Source: Anaerolineales bacterium (lineage in GTDB: Bacteria > Chloroflexota > Anaerolineae > 4572-78 > J111). Taken from it: DNA of 64,000 bases. The stretch lies in assembly GCA_020634855.1 (NCBI GenBank), contig JACKAU010000015.1:1-64000 (forward strand), given 5' to 3'. A model generated the notes under the pieces. The model had not been told where the DNA came from and searched no databases. It worked only from the letters and a program-made list of their open reading frames with translations. Shown here piece by piece: positions 37,361-46,845 of the stretch. The position numbers and the translations under genes are program-made. How positions within the stretch are numbered: position 1 is the first letter of the stretch; each line of letters begins with the position of its first letter.

Positions 37361-38293
37361 AAAGAGTGTTTCTAATAAATCTAAGCTGCTGTCCAGATTG
37401 TCGCCGGAATAGAGGCGATAGGTGTTGGTGGAGAGCAGCGCGTTGACGTGAGCATGGTAGTTGGGAAAATCCATTTCGGCGCCGGCGAAGCTGGCCAGCC
37501 AAATCGATTTGGCCGTGACCGGATCGATGGCTTCCAACCGGCTGGTCTGGCCAGCGGCGCGTTCGACGAAGACGACCGCGCCCGGCCGGGCGGAAACCGT
37601 GGTACTGCCGGTGCGGATTTGCTCTAACGTGACCTCCAATTTGCGCTCGCCGTTTATTTGCAGGAGCGGGGGATAATCGGCCAACTCCGGGAAGAGCTGT
37701 TTGGCATCGGGCAGTAGATGAAACGACCAGGGCGTGCCCCACCAGATATCGCGTTCGAGATCGAGCCAGACGACGTCCTCGGCCAGCGCCTGGAATCGAC
37801 GGCGAGCGCCGGCGTAGGCCAGCGTTGTTTTGCCGCCGCCGCTGGGGGCGCGAAGCAGGATGGCCCGGCCGTTTTTAGCCAGGGCCGCACCGTGGACGCC
37901 CATTAAGCCGCGCGGCTCCAACATCACGAACAAGGCCAGCTCTAGAAAGTGCCAGCGAAAAAAGGTCGAATTGACCAGTACAGCTTCGGAGAAGTAGCCG
38001 TAGGCCACACCGCATTTGCGGTCGACGACTAAGGTTGAGACGCCGTCGGTGGTCTGGTAAATGAGATCGCCTTCTTTGCGAAAGCGGGGCGGCGCGGGTT
38101 CGGGTTCCTCGACCGGATGCTCGAACAGGTGAAAGGTTAAATCGGGTGCAGCGGTGGGCGAGGCCGGCCCAAACCCCCCGAATGATGTATCGGCGGCGTG
38201 GACGATGGTCTGGCTGTTGCTGAGCAAGCGCAGGGTCAAATTCATCGGCCGGTAAAAGGTTTCGATGAGGGCGGCGGCGGATCGGACTCCCAT
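37358..38293 (-). CDS. HPr kinase/phosphorylase-like protein
   Basis: 311 aa from the ATG 9 nt after GGGAGA. An ATG 21 nt upstream overlaps the end of ppx. The P-loop is RAPSGGGKTTLAYA (about 150-163), preceded by GLMGVHGAALAKNGRAILL, which is the HprK C-terminal kinase fold without the N-terminal domain. ALAEDVVWLDLE supplies the acidic Mg-site region. In lasso-peptide and some exopolysaccharide clusters such kinases stand beside an NTP_transf_5 protein, as here. No HPr or PTS gene is near, so carbon catabolite control is unlikely. Confidence 0.8.
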   Translation of the reverse strand: MGVRSAAALIETFYRPMNLTLRLLSNSQTIVHAADTSFGGFGPASPTAAPDLTFHLFEHPVEEPEPAPPRFRKEGDLIYQTTDGVSTLVVDRKCGVAYGYFSEAVLVNSTFFRWHFLELALFVMLEPRGLMGVHGAALAKNGRAILLRAPSGGGKTTLAYAGARRRFQALAEDVVWLDLERDIWWGTPWSFHLLPDAKQLFPELADYPPLLQINGERKLEVTLEQIRTGSTTVSARPGAVVFVERAAGQTSRLEAIDPVTAKSIWLASFAGAEMDFPNYHAHVNALLSTNTYRLYSGDNLDSSLDLLETLF

Positions 38294-38295
38294 CG

Positions 38296-39840
38296 CTACT
38301 GTTCTCCCGACCATTCACTGGGCGCGGCGGTGCTGTTGATTTGCACTTTGCGGTTAAAGGCCGACTCCACCAGCGAGATGGCGTTGCGCTCGGCTTGCCA
38401 CAGCTCAACGGCCGGATACTCATCGGCAATGAGCGTTAAGGTCAGGGTGTTATCGTCCCAGACCGCGGAAATATCGTCCACCGAGGCGTTCCGGCCGCGC
38501 TCCAAAAACTCGGCTAGCCGCAAGATCGCCGCCAGGCGGGTTAGAAGAATGTCATCATCGTCGTTGAGCAGGAGTTTGAATTCAGAAGCGCTGGGGCTGC
38601 CGCTGCGATGGTAGCGCGTCAGCAGCGAGATCAGGCTAATCTCACGCGGGGTAAAGCCTTGCAGTCCGCTGTTGGTGATCAGCGTTTGCGAGTGCCGGTG
38701 GTGACTCTTGTAGCTGATCAACGTGCCGATATCGTGCAGCAGGGCGGCGGCGTCGAGCAGTTCATGTTCAACCGGGCCGTAGCCGTGCAGCGGCGCTAAC
38801 TGTTCGAAGAGTTGGCCGGCCAGAAAGCGGACATGGGTGGAGTGGCTTTTTTGGTATTGATAAATCCGGGCCATGTTGAGCACGCTAAAGCGGCGTACGT
38901 CGGGGGTGACAGGATAGTCGAGATGCTTCCAAAACTGTTCGAAGAAAAGTCCTTCGCGCAGGCCGTTGGTGGATACGGTTAAGGCGTCTACTTCCAAGCG
39001 ATTCATAATGGTCAGGATGACCATCGCGCCCGGCAAAATGATGTCGGCCCGGTCGGTTTTTAGGCCGTCAATTTTTTGTCGCTCATCGAGCGGTAACTCA
39101 CGCAGCATATCCACCGTCTGCTGGAGCGAGTCGCGGGTCAACCGGAAGCCGTGCAGGGTGTTCAAAGGATACGACTGGCGGGCGGCCTCGACGCGGGCTA
39201 AGTTGCGAATAGTTCCGCCCAGCCCGACAAGGGCCTCGTGTCGTTTCTTGAGCCAGGAGATTTGGGCGAGCTGCTCGTCGATTTCTTTCTGAACAGCTTT
39301 GTAGTCGCTCTCACTGATGGGATCGCTATGAACGAATTGGTCGGTCAGGGCCAGCGATCCCAGCGGCAGCGATTGGCCGCGATAGTAGCGCCGGTCGCGA
39401 ACTTCGCTGACCTGGGCGCTGCCGCCGCCGATATCGACCACGTAGCCCTGAACCATCGGCACTTCGTTAAGTGCGCCGATAACGCCGTAGTAAGCTTCCT
39501 GGTCGCCGTCCAAAATTTTCAACGTCAGGCCGATTTCTCGCCGCACCCGCCGGATAAACATGGGGCCGTTGGCGGCCTGCCGGACGGCGGCCGTGGCCGT
39601 GGGAATGATTAGATCGACATTACGGCCGTCGCAAAAGCGTTTGAAGAGGCGGAGGGTGAATAAGCCGCGCGTCATGGCCTCGCTGCTGAGGCCGTGCTTG
39701 GTCATGCCCTGGCGCAGGCGCACGACCTCGCGGATTTCATCTTCCAAATGATAGGCATAACCATGTACAGCACCCATAATCACTACCCGAGCCGTGTTCG
39801 ATCCCAGGTCAATGATCGCGATGTAACGAGGTGTTTTCAT
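38296..39840 (-). CDS. ppx: Ppx/GppA family phosphatase with HD domain
   Basis: 514 aa. The ASKHA nucleotide-binding fold shows IDLGSNTARVVIMG at the start, PTATAAVRQAANG (about 80-95) and VVDIGGGSAQVSEV (about 148-162). The C-terminal HD-like domain has ELLDAAALLHDIG and YKSHHRHSQTLI. Such enzymes cleave polyphosphate or pppGpp. It is second in a five-gene operon, 21 nt after the GT39 gene and overlapping or abutting the kinase gene. Confidence 0.92.
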   Translation of the reverse strand: MKTPRYIAIIDLGSNTARVVIMGAVHGYAYHLEDEIREVVRLRQGMTKHGLSSEAMTRGLFTLRLFKRFCDGRNVDLIIPTATAAVRQAANGPMFIRRVRREIGLTLKILDGDQEAYYGVIGALNEVPMVQGYVVDIGGGSAQVSEVRDRRYYRGQSLPLGSLALTDQFVHSDPISESDYKAVQKEIDEQLAQISWLKKRHEALVGLGGTIRNLARVEAARQSYPLNTLHGFRLTRDSLQQTVDMLRELPLDERQKIDGLKTDRADIILPGAMVILTIMNRLEVDALTVSTNGLREGLFFEQFWKHLDYPVTPDVRRFSVLNMARIYQYQKSHSTHVRFLAGQLFEQLAPLHGYGPVEHELLDAAALLHDIGTLISYKSHHRHSQTLITNSGLQGFTPREISLISLLTRYHRSGSPSASEFKLLLNDDDDILLTRLAAILRLAEFLERGRNASVDDISAVWDDNTLTLTLIADEYPAVELWQAERNAISLVESAFNRKVQINSTAAPSEWSGEQ

Positions 39841-39861
39841 TCGTGTTTCCTTATATATGAA

Positions 39862-41877
39862 CTACTCTTCTTCAACGGTGACGGGGCCAAGGGCGATGGC
39901 GGTTTTGTCGCTGTGCAGTTGGGGCAACGGCTGAACCGTGTCCGGATGATACAACTCTACATTAAGCCAGTATTGGCCTGCTGGCAAATCCGGCGGCAGC
40001 GTAAGTTGCATCGGGTGGTAGATTGTCTCGCCGGGCGTCCAGGTGGTGGCTCGGTGGAGCGTACCGCCGGGCCACTCATCGTGACCTTGGGCGGCCAGTT
40101 GGCCGTCCGGCGTCCATAATTTGAGCGAGGCTTTGTAATCGGCGCTGGGCGTCCCGGTGGCCGACCACCACAGTTTGACCGGAATGGTCTGGCCGGAATG
40201 CCACGGCTGTTGAGGCCAGGCGCTGCCGGCCAGCAGCAGGCCATCTTCAAGCGCGACGATTGGCCCTTGCGGCGCGGTCGATGAGGCCAGGAGAAATCCC
40301 TGGGCGCGAATGTTGCTTTCGCCGGAGAAGGGTTGGTCTTCAATGGACGTCGCGTGCCGGGCCAACCAGGCGCGGATCAGGCCGTTGGGATCGGTGACGG
40401 TATCATAGGCCCGCAGCAGCCACAACCGGGAAAAGTCTTGCGACACCTGCTTCAGGGCGGCGACGGTTTCGGCGGTGGTCATAGCGTAAAAATCGGAGGC
40501 CGGGTCGCCCCAACCGAGTTGGGCCGGGCCATCAACCGTGCCGGTTTGCAGCAGCAGCGGTGAGCAGCAGTCATCAGGTGGCCGGTAGGGCACCAGCCGG
40601 CGCGATTGAAGGTCAGGGTGGTCATCGGCGTAATAAAGGAAGGCCGGGTAGGTGTAACCGGCGTTGACCAAAATAACGTCGCCCGGCTGCCAGCGCTGGT
40701 CGATAAACTCTACGGCGGCGCGAAAATCATCGGCGCGGTAGGCGGGGTTGACGTGGAATTGATAAATCGAATAGAAAGAGGCCGCTATTAGAACGGCGGC
40801 GACAGCCCCAGCCACCCAGATTGTCGCTCGTTGGGCCAGTCCGGCCAGCCCGGCACCGAGTAGGATAGCGAAAGCGGCGGCGTAGGTGAACAGATAGCGT
40901 ACGTGGTAGAGCGGCACTATAAAGGAAATAAGATAAATTAGCAGTAGGGGGCCAAAGGTATAAGCGATCAGGAAGGCTCCGACCGGCAGCCGGGTGTCGA
41001 GCGATCGCAGGTGAATAAGACCCAGAATGGTTAGCCCCAACGTCAGCAGCAAAATCGGCCAGACAACCGCCGGATCGACCGATTGGCCGAGAGACAGGGC
41101 CGTCCAACTTTCAAGGAGGGTTTGACCCAATTGGGGCAGTGAACGCCAGGGCGGTACAGGCGGGTTGGTCGCTTGTCGCCAGGCGGTCGGCAGCCAGAGG
41201 GCGTAGGCCAGCAAAACATAGGTGTTGGCGATCAGCCAGCTTTTGATCGAGCGCCGGGTGATAAGTTGACGTAACAATATGAAGCTGTTGATCGTTATGA
41301 GTAAGAAGGCAAAATAGTACAAGGTATACAAGCCAACCGTCGCGGCGATGACGTAGCCCAGCCACGGTTGCAGTCTATTGGTGGCTATTCCTTTGACTAA
41401 CGCGTAGGTCGCCACCAGTCCGAGCGCTGCACCGAGGGTGTACATGCGCACTTCTTGACTGTACCAAATATTGAACGGCGATACCGCCACCAGCAGCGCC
41501 GACCACAGGGCCACCGGCCGGTTGGTTAAGCAGCGAGCCAGGGCATAGGTTAAGGGAATGATCAGCAGACCGAATGTCGTCGAGAAGAAGGCCAGGCTGA
41601 ATTCGCTATTGCCGGCCAGTGTTGCCCAGCCGTGCAGGAGGAGGTAATAGCCCGGCGGGTGAATATCTCGGGCGGTATGGGCGATAAGGGCGGGGATCGA
41701 TTGGTTGGCCAGAAAAGCGCTGACGGTCTCGTCGTACCATAAGCTTTGCTCTCCTAAACGGTAGAGCCGCAAAGCAAAGCCGCCGGTCAAAAGTAAAAGA
41801 AGCGTGACACGGGTGGCTCGGAAATTTGTGGTATGTAGGGTTACGGTTGGGTTTGGCACAAGCAGGTATCTTATCAT
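39862..41877 (-). CDS. GT39-like membrane glycosyltransferase, first of two
   Basis: 671 aa from MIRYLLVPN. A longer frame (33 more codons) is only translated repeat and is excluded. The first loop motif is GEQSLWYDETVSAFLANQS with the catalytic Asp-Glu pair, then IHPPGYYLLLHGW, classic for the dolichyl-phosphate-mannose mannosyltransferase superfamily. About eleven transmembrane helices span residues 20-400. A C-terminal soluble domain with WTPDGQLAAQGHDEWPGG and PAGQYWLNVELYHPD resembles that of the gene at 35179. No clear ribosome site is present. It leads the operon. Confidence 0.82.
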   Translation of the reverse strand: MIRYLLVPNPTVTLHTTNFRATRVTLLLLLTGGFALRLYRLGEQSLWYDETVSAFLANQSIPALIAHTARDIHPPGYYLLLHGWATLAGNSEFSLAFFSTTFGLLIIPLTYALARCLTNRPVALWSALLVAVSPFNIWYSQEVRMYTLGAALGLVATYALVKGIATNRLQPWLGYVIAATVGLYTLYYFAFLLITINSFILLRQLITRRSIKSWLIANTYVLLAYALWLPTAWRQATNPPVPPWRSLPQLGQTLLESWTALSLGQSVDPAVVWPILLLTLGLTILGLIHLRSLDTRLPVGAFLIAYTFGPLLLIYLISFIVPLYHVRYLFTYAAAFAILLGAGLAGLAQRATIWVAGAVAAVLIAASFYSIYQFHVNPAYRADDFRAAVEFIDQRWQPGDVILVNAGYTYPAFLYYADDHPDLQSRRLVPYRPPDDCCSPLLLQTGTVDGPAQLGWGDPASDFYAMTTAETVAALKQVSQDFSRLWLLRAYDTVTDPNGLIRAWLARHATSIEDQPFSGESNIRAQGFLLASSTAPQGPIVALEDGLLLAGSAWPQQPWHSGQTIPVKLWWSATGTPSADYKASLKLWTPDGQLAAQGHDEWPGGTLHRATTWTPGETIYHPMQLTLPPDLPAGQYWLNVELYHPDTVQPLPQLHSDKTAIALGPVTVEEE

Positions 41878-41895
41878 AAGCGCTTGGACAGCACA

Positions 41896-42065
41896 AGGTG
41901 GCAAGGTGGCAGAGTGGCAAGGTCGCAGGGTAGCAAGGTGGCAGGGTAGCAAGGTCACAGGGTAGCAGAGTGGCAAGGTCGCAAAAGTAACACGGTTGCA
42001 CCCCTGTCACTCTGCCGCCCTGTAACTCTGCAACTTTGCTACCCTGCGACCCTGTAACCCTGTAA
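41896..42065. repeat. Mirror-image array of degenerate 8-10-bp repeats
   Basis: The left half is GCAAGGTGGCAGAGTGGCAA-type words (GGTAGCA, GGTCGCA, GGTGGCA). The right half is the complementary type (TGTCACTCTGCCGCCCTGTAA). The halves can fold into one long imperfect hairpin. It lies between divergent genes. Confidence 0.7.
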
Positions 42066-42071
42066 AGTTAC

Positions 42072-42100
42072 TTGACATATTCTATAGCTTGTTATATTAT
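42072..42100 (+). promoter_or_regulatory. Sigma-70-like promoter
   Basis: TTGACA and TATTAT are exactly 17 bases apart, 90 nt upstream of the LysM gene. This is the best promoter match noticed in the window. Confidence 0.7.
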
Positions 42101-42189
42101 GTATAGTATCTAGCTAGTATGATGGGTCTATATGTTGTGGTTTAGTTGGTATTCGCAACTAAATATTGGGAACACTTAAGGAGACAACT

Positions 42190-43785
42190 ATGAGAAGGTA
42201 TTTGTCTGTTATCGTTTTGGCGATTGTGTTGAGTTTTGCTGCTTTGAGCAGTGCGAATGCGCAAGGCGGCACAGTGCATATCGTCAGTCCTGGCGAAACA
42301 CTGTTTAACATCGCTAACCAATACGGGGTCAGCGTCGATGAGTTGCTGCGCTACAACGGCATTCCCAACCCCAATTTGGTTTTTGTGGGGCAGCCCATCC
42401 AGATTCCGGGAAGTTACGGCCCATCGCTGATTCCTACAGCTTGCGCTCGATCACATACGGTTTCGCCCGGCGAAACGTTGTCCGGCATTGCTGTCTACTA
42501 TAGTGTTTCCTTACAAGCCTTAGCTCAATACAATCGTCTTTATGAGGACAGTTTTGTGTACGTGGGCCAAACCTTGTGTATTCCATCCGTTCCCGCCCTC
42601 CAACAGGCTAATTATGTACCAGGCCCATCAGGGAATCCTTATCAGCACACGGTTTTGCCTGGGGAAACGCTTAACTACATTGCCAACCACTACGGTATTG
42701 ATTATCACGATATTATGCGGGCGAACCGTATTCAAAACGCCGCGATAATTGTGGTGGGCCAAGTACTGATTATTCCGGGCTATCAACCGCAGCCGGTGCC
42801 CCTACCCGCTAGGGTCGATCATTATTATGACGACGGCCCCAAGTACGATAGCGGTCCCAAATACAACGACGGCCCCAAATACGACGACGGCCCTAAATAT
42901 GCGCCGCCGCCCGCTCCGGGATATGACAAGTATCATGAGGACTCGCACGTCAAACCACCGATTAAAGATCATCCCTTTGCCGACGGTAAATATGGGGGTA
43001 AAGATTACGGCGCCCACGGTAATGTCCCGCCTGCACCGGATTATCAAGCCGAGGCGAAATCGCCCTTACTACCTTTGGCCGATCAACCGATCGAAGTGGT
43101 GATCAACGGCGGCTCCACTTGGGTGGGTGAGTCCTTCACCATTCCTGATCCCAATGGTATCACGACCCTGATTGTCAGAACCGGCGACCAATATGATGTC
43201 GGCGTTCGCATTCGCAGTGGCGACTACGAAGTTGCCGGCAAGAGCGATATAATCAACTTGGGCGAGTTCGGCCCGTTTGCCTATGTGTTCCGCTATGTCC
43301 CACCCGGCGATTTTGACGTCTGGATTGAGGGCACTGATATGCCTTCGCAAAAGGTGCCGATCAAAATCAGAGCGGGCGATCGGGTTGAAGTTGGGTTCAA
43401 CAAAGGTTTAATCTACAGCGGTCCCACCTTCGCCAGCCCTAGCGGATGGTACTTGGCTTCCTTCGATAACCCCAGCAAGCCGCATGAGAACAGCGGTGGT
43501 TGGTCTAACATTTTGGTCAGAACGCCGGCCTCCGGCCTCAACGTCCGCATCCATAGCGAAGGCGGCGGTTACGAGGCTCAGTGTCAGACCGGCTCCAAAG
43601 GTAACGGCGCGTGTGACTTTGCCGGATTGATGGCCGGCTTCTATTGGGTGACCATCGACGGCACCGACTTCACCGTCAAGACTTACCTGGACGGCAGCGC
43701 CTACGCTGTGCTTGAGTTCGCTCGCCAGCCGGGTTCAGCCACCCCGGAAGAGAAAAACTCGGTAGGCCCGGTTAGTTACGATTGA
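42190..43785 (+). CDS. Secreted protein with three LysM domains
   Basis: 531 aa from the ATG after AAGGAG. A signal peptide ends near SSANAQ. Three LysM domains (about 27-75, 88-138, 155-200) begin VHIVSPGETLFNIA, SHTVSPGETLSGIA and QHTVLPGETLNYIA. A Lys/Tyr/Asp repeat (DDGPKY, four times, about 214-245) follows. The C-terminal half (about 300-520) is a beta-rich region with WVGESFTIPDPNG and VRTPASGLNVRIHSEGG, family unknown. The LysM set should bind peptidoglycan, making this an abundant wall-associated protein, consistent with the strong promoter. Confidence 0.85.
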   Translation: MRRYLSVIVLAIVLSFAALSSANAQGGTVHIVSPGETLFNIANQYGVSVDELLRYNGIPNPNLVFVGQPIQIPGSYGPSLIPTACARSHTVSPGETLSGIAVYYSVSLQALAQYNRLYEDSFVYVGQTLCIPSVPALQQANYVPGPSGNPYQHTVLPGETLNYIANHYGIDYHDIMRANRIQNAAIIVVGQVLIIPGYQPQPVPLPARVDHYYDDGPKYDSGPKYNDGPKYDDGPKYAPPPAPGYDKYHEDSHVKPPIKDHPFADGKYGGKDYGAHGNVPPAPDYQAEAKSPLLPLADQPIEVVINGGSTWVGESFTIPDPNGITTLIVRTGDQYDVGVRIRSGDYEVAGKSDIINLGEFGPFAYVFRYVPPGDFDVWIEGTDMPSQKVPIKIRAGDRVEVGFNKGLIYSGPTFASPSGWYLASFDNPSKPHENSGGWSNILVRTPASGLNVRIHSEGGGYEAQCQTGSKGNGACDFAGLMAGFYWVTIDGTDFTVKTYLDGSAYAVLEFARQPGSATPEEKNSVGPVSYD

Positions 43786-43807
43786 TGACGATCTGATTAG
43801 GTAAACG

Positions 43808-43842
43808 AAACAGCGAGGTCGCGGTTGGGCCTCGCTGTTTTT
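43808..43842 (+). terminator. Intrinsic terminator of the LysM gene
   Basis: AACAGCGAGG and CCTCGCTGTT pair perfectly and are followed by TTT. Confidence 0.88.
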
Positions 43843-44012
43843 GATTCCGGCGGGGGCTGGCTTGACATGAACCGGATGTTGGCCTTAAATTCCTGATGCA
43901 CCTGATTCACAGGCAGTCTAAGGCTTAAGCAAAGGCAAAGATATTTAAGTAAGCGGCTTGGGCTTAATAAACAAGCGATTTTTTCTTAGCCTTAACCTTT
44001 ATGGAGAAAACG

Positions 44013-45404
44013 ATGATTGACCCCACAATAGTTCTCGACAACTTACTCACCTTAGCCGGTCGAGACCCCAACGCGATCAACGAGGTCGTCATCGAGGGTC
44101 ACGATCCGCTGCTGCCAACGAACTATCGATTGGGGACGGCGGGTGCGGCCGTCATTGCGGCCACCGGCGTGGCGGCGGCCGATTTATGGACCCTGCGCAC
44201 TGGCCAAACTCAGACCGTGACGATCTCGCTGCGAGCGGCCGCCGCCGCACTGCGCAGCCATCTTTACCTGCGGGTTGATGGCGAGCCGCCTCGTAACCTA
44301 TGGGACCCAGTTTCGGGCTTTTACCAGACAAGCGACGGACGTTGGATTCAACTTCACTGCAACTTTCCCCATCATCGGGCCGGTGTGGTCAACCTGCTGG
44401 GTTGTGAAGACAGCCGTGAGGATGTCGCCACGGCGGTAGCCGGCTGGTCGGGGCAGGCGTTAGAGGACGCCTTAGCCGAAGCCCAGATGTGCGCCGGGTT
44501 GGTCCGTCGTCGTCAAGAGTGGCAGGCGCACCCGCAAGCCGAGGCTGTGGCGCAACTGCCGCTGTTCGAGATCATCAAAATTGGCGATAGCGACCCCGAA
44601 CCGTTAGGCCCCGGAGACCGGCCTCTGTCCAATATCCGCGTCCTCGATCTGACCCGGGTGATCGCCGGGCCGGTGGGTGGGCGCACGTTGGCCGAATACG
44701 GGGCCGAGGTCATGCGCATTGGCGGGCCGCATCTGCCTACGATTCCACCGCTGGTTATCGACACGGGCCACGGTAAGCGGTCGGCCGCTCTCGATCTGCG
44801 AACTGCGGATGATTTAGCCCAACTGCACCGCCTGATTCAACAAAGCGATATTTTCCTGCAGAGCTATCGGCCGGGCGCGTTGGCCGGTCGCGGCTTATCG
44901 CCGGAGGCGTTAGCCCAACGACGCCCCGGCTTAATTTACGTGACGCTTAGCGCCTATAGCCATCACGGCCCGTGGCGAGGGCGGCGCGGGTTCGACAGCC
45001 TGGTCCAGTCGGTCAGTGGGATTGTCGATGAGGAATCGGCCGGCGGGCCGCCCCAGCATTTGCCGGCCCAAGCGCTTGATTACCTGTCAGGCTATTTGCT
45101 GGCATTGGGGGCGATGGTAGCCTTAGCCAGGCGAGCGCGATCCGGCGGCAGTTATCTGGTACGGGTCTCCTTGGCCCAGACGGGTCACTGGCTGCACCAC
45201 CTGGGCCGCATTACCGGCGATTGGCATGATCAAGTCCTGCCCGACATGTCATTTGACAGCGTTCAGGACCTATTAGGCACCTCCGAAACCCCGTTTGGAA
45301 CCCTAAGATATCTGGCCCCGGTGGTGCAGCTTTCGGAAACGCCGGCCCGGTGGGATCATCCGGCAGTTCCGCTCGGCTGGCACGAGCCGGTCTTTCCGGA
45401 ATAG
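44013..45404 (+). CDS. CaiB/BaiF family CoA-transferase-like protein
   Basis: 463 aa from the ATG preceded by GGAG; an ATG four codons upstream is part of that signal. The family III CoA-transferase core is in the second half: LSNIRVLDLTRVIAGPVGGR, EVMRIGGPHLP, GKRSAALDLRT, LQSYRPGALAGRGL and YVTLSAYSHHGPWRGRRGFD. The usual catalytic Asp position after GHGKRS lies in this region but I cannot fix it by eye. The N-terminal 190 residues are a second, weaker copy of the fold. Substrate unknown. No partner CoA genes are adjacent. Confidence 0.82.
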   Translation: MIDPTIVLDNLLTLAGRDPNAINEVVIEGHDPLLPTNYRLGTAGAAVIAATGVAAADLWTLRTGQTQTVTISLRAAAAALRSHLYLRVDGEPPRNLWDPVSGFYQTSDGRWIQLHCNFPHHRAGVVNLLGCEDSREDVATAVAGWSGQALEDALAEAQMCAGLVRRRQEWQAHPQAEAVAQLPLFEIIKIGDSDPEPLGPGDRPLSNIRVLDLTRVIAGPVGGRTLAEYGAEVMRIGGPHLPTIPPLVIDTGHGKRSAALDLRTADDLAQLHRLIQQSDIFLQSYRPGALAGRGLSPEALAQRRPGLIYVTLSAYSHHGPWRGRRGFDSLVQSVSGIVDEESAGGPPQHLPAQALDYLSGYLLALGAMVALARRARSGGSYLVRVSLAQTGHWLHHLGRITGDWHDQVLPDMSFDSVQDLLGTSETPFGTLRYLAPVVQLSETPARWDHPAVPLGWHEPVFPE

Positions 45405-45431
45405 CTATCGACCGAAAATGATATCCTTATT

Positions 45432-45492
45432 GGAGCGATAAAGCTGGCTTGGTCAAACCCGATCAAAGATCAAAGCAGAGCTTTGATGCTCC
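45432..45492. repeat. Composite two-hairpin repeat, copy 2
   Basis: GGAGCGATAAAGC..GCTTGGTC, then ATCAAAGC-aga-GCTTTGAT, closing with GCTCC. Same plan as 4622-4675, with a weaker first hairpin. Confidence 0.7.
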
Positions 45493-45520
45493 AGACCTCT
45501 ACTTTCAGCGGACGTGTAAG

Positions 45521-46096
45521 ATGAAAATGTCAAATCTTGAAAAAATATTAGTCAACAACCCGATTCGTAGCCGTCAGGTTAGCCATTATGCTGAAAAAAT
45601 GCTGAAGCGGATTGACTTCCAAGCCGGACAGACCTATCTCGATTTTGGCTGTGGCAACGGCGCTGCCGCGATCAATCTGGCGACAAAATACCCGCTTGAG
45701 ATCATCGGCATCGACGTGGACCTTGATCAGATCCGGCTGGCCCAACAAGCCAGTTGCCATCTAACCAATGTTCGTTTCATCCCGGTTGACGGCACCCGCC
45801 TGCCGTTCGATGACGGCGAGTTCGACATTGTTTTTACTAACAAGGTCACTCACCATATCCCCAACTGGTTGGAGGCGGTGGCCGAGATGGCGCGGGTGGT
45901 CAAACCGGGCGGTCATCTGATTTACGCCGATCTGATCGCGCCCAATTGGCTGGCCCAACTCGGCGGGCGGGTTATGAAGCAAACCGGCTTCCCCACCAGC
46001 GACGGCTTGGAGACTCTCTTTCGGCAGCGCTGCCTGCGCCCCGTCCATGCTTCGATCACGTCGATGCATTATGAAGTTGTGCTGCAAAAAGTCTGA
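45521..46096 (+). CDS. Class I SAM-dependent methyltransferase
   Basis: 191 aa; an ATG two codons further on is also possible. Motif I is YLDFGCGNGAAAINLA, motif II IIGIDVDLDQIRLA, and the post-motifs are FDIVFTNKVTHHIPNW and VVKPGGHLIYADL, the Methyltransf_11 pattern. The substrate cannot be inferred. It is flanked on both sides by composite hairpin repeats. Confidence 0.9.
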   Translation: MKMSNLEKILVNNPIRSRQVSHYAEKMLKRIDFQAGQTYLDFGCGNGAAAINLATKYPLEIIGIDVDLDQIRLAQQASCHLTNVRFIPVDGTRLPFDDGEFDIVFTNKVTHHIPNWLEAVAEMARVVKPGGHLIYADLIAPNWLAQLGGRVMKQTGFPTSDGLETLFRQRCLRPVHASITSMHYEVVLQKV

Positions 46097-46115
46097 ACAA
46101 GTTGAAAAATTGACC

Positions 46116-46172
46116 GGAGCGACAAAGCTTGCTTTGTCATTGAGGGTAGGGTCAAAGTAAACTTTGACGCTC
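46116..46172. repeat. Composite two-hairpin repeat, copy 3
   Basis: GGAGCGACAAAGC-tt-GCTTTGTC, a 12-nt spacer, then GTCAAAG-taa-CTTTGAC and GCTC. The first half is identical to part of copy 4. Confidence 0.75.
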
Positions 46173-46202
46173 TGTCCAGTTGTTTTTAAGGGAGATAATC
46201 GT

Positions 46203-46754
46203 ATGGGAATGCCTTACTTTATCGCTGTTGAAAAGTTCAGCCCTCACTCTGGGCAGGCTTGGCAAGAATATATCGCTTGGTCTGGTCTGAACCACCTGAG
46301 GGAAGTGGTGTCGCTTGACATCCTGCTGTGCGCCCCTGTGGTCGATGAGTTGACGGCCGAAGATTGGAACTACAACGTCCAGGAAAACTATCTGACGGAC
46401 TATTTTCACGATCTTGACTATCTGCTGCGCCGGGTCGATACGTTCGACCACATTAATATCCTGGCTGTGTTGTTAAATCCGGAGTCGGACGCTCGCTACC
46501 TGTGGGCCGACGAGCGCTTTGAATTCTTAGGCTACGATCTTATCGAACGTACCACCGGGGTCAGCGCCCTGACCAACTGCGGTGGGTTTGACCAGGCTTT
46601 CGCCAACGACGATTTGTCGCCGGTTGGGCTGTTAACGGCGTATGATGACGCCTGTACGGTGCAAAATTTACTAAAAATGCATTATCCGGACGATCCACAC
46701 GCCGACTGCGATCTGTGGGCAATTTGGCGTATGAATCGGGGGTCTGCCACCTAA
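46203..46754 (+). CDS. Unknown 183-aa protein
   Basis: Start after a strong AAGGGAG. Acidic, aromatic-rich, with no signal peptide or membrane segment. Distinct pieces are FIAVEKFSPHSGQAWQEYI, VVSLDILLCAPVVDEL and NCGGFDQAFANDDLSPVGLL. I do not recognise a family or motif. Clean codon usage and ribosome site make it a real gene. Confidence 0.75.
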   Translation: MGMPYFIAVEKFSPHSGQAWQEYIAWSGLNHLREVVSLDILLCAPVVDELTAEDWNYNVQENYLTDYFHDLDYLLRRVDTFDHINILAVLLNPESDARYLWADERFEFLGYDLIERTTGVSALTNCGGFDQAFANDDLSPVGLLTAYDDACTVQNLLKMHYPDDPHADCDLWAIWRMNRGSAT

Positions 46755-46845
46755 ATAGTGTCATTTTGCCACATAAAGTCGTTTAAACTCTGATAAACTT
46801 AGGTCGATTAGCATCATTTAGAAAGAGAGGTTTAAGCGGCGTCCG

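Noticed and set aside
37358..38293. Carbon-catabolite HPr kinase
   Set aside because: The N-terminal HprK domain is missing and no PTS genes are near; the neighbours fit a modification cluster.
41878..41976. N-terminal extension of the first GT39 gene
   Set aside because: The added residues (LPCHLATLRPCH type) are translated decamer repeat; MIRYLLVPN is the sensible start.
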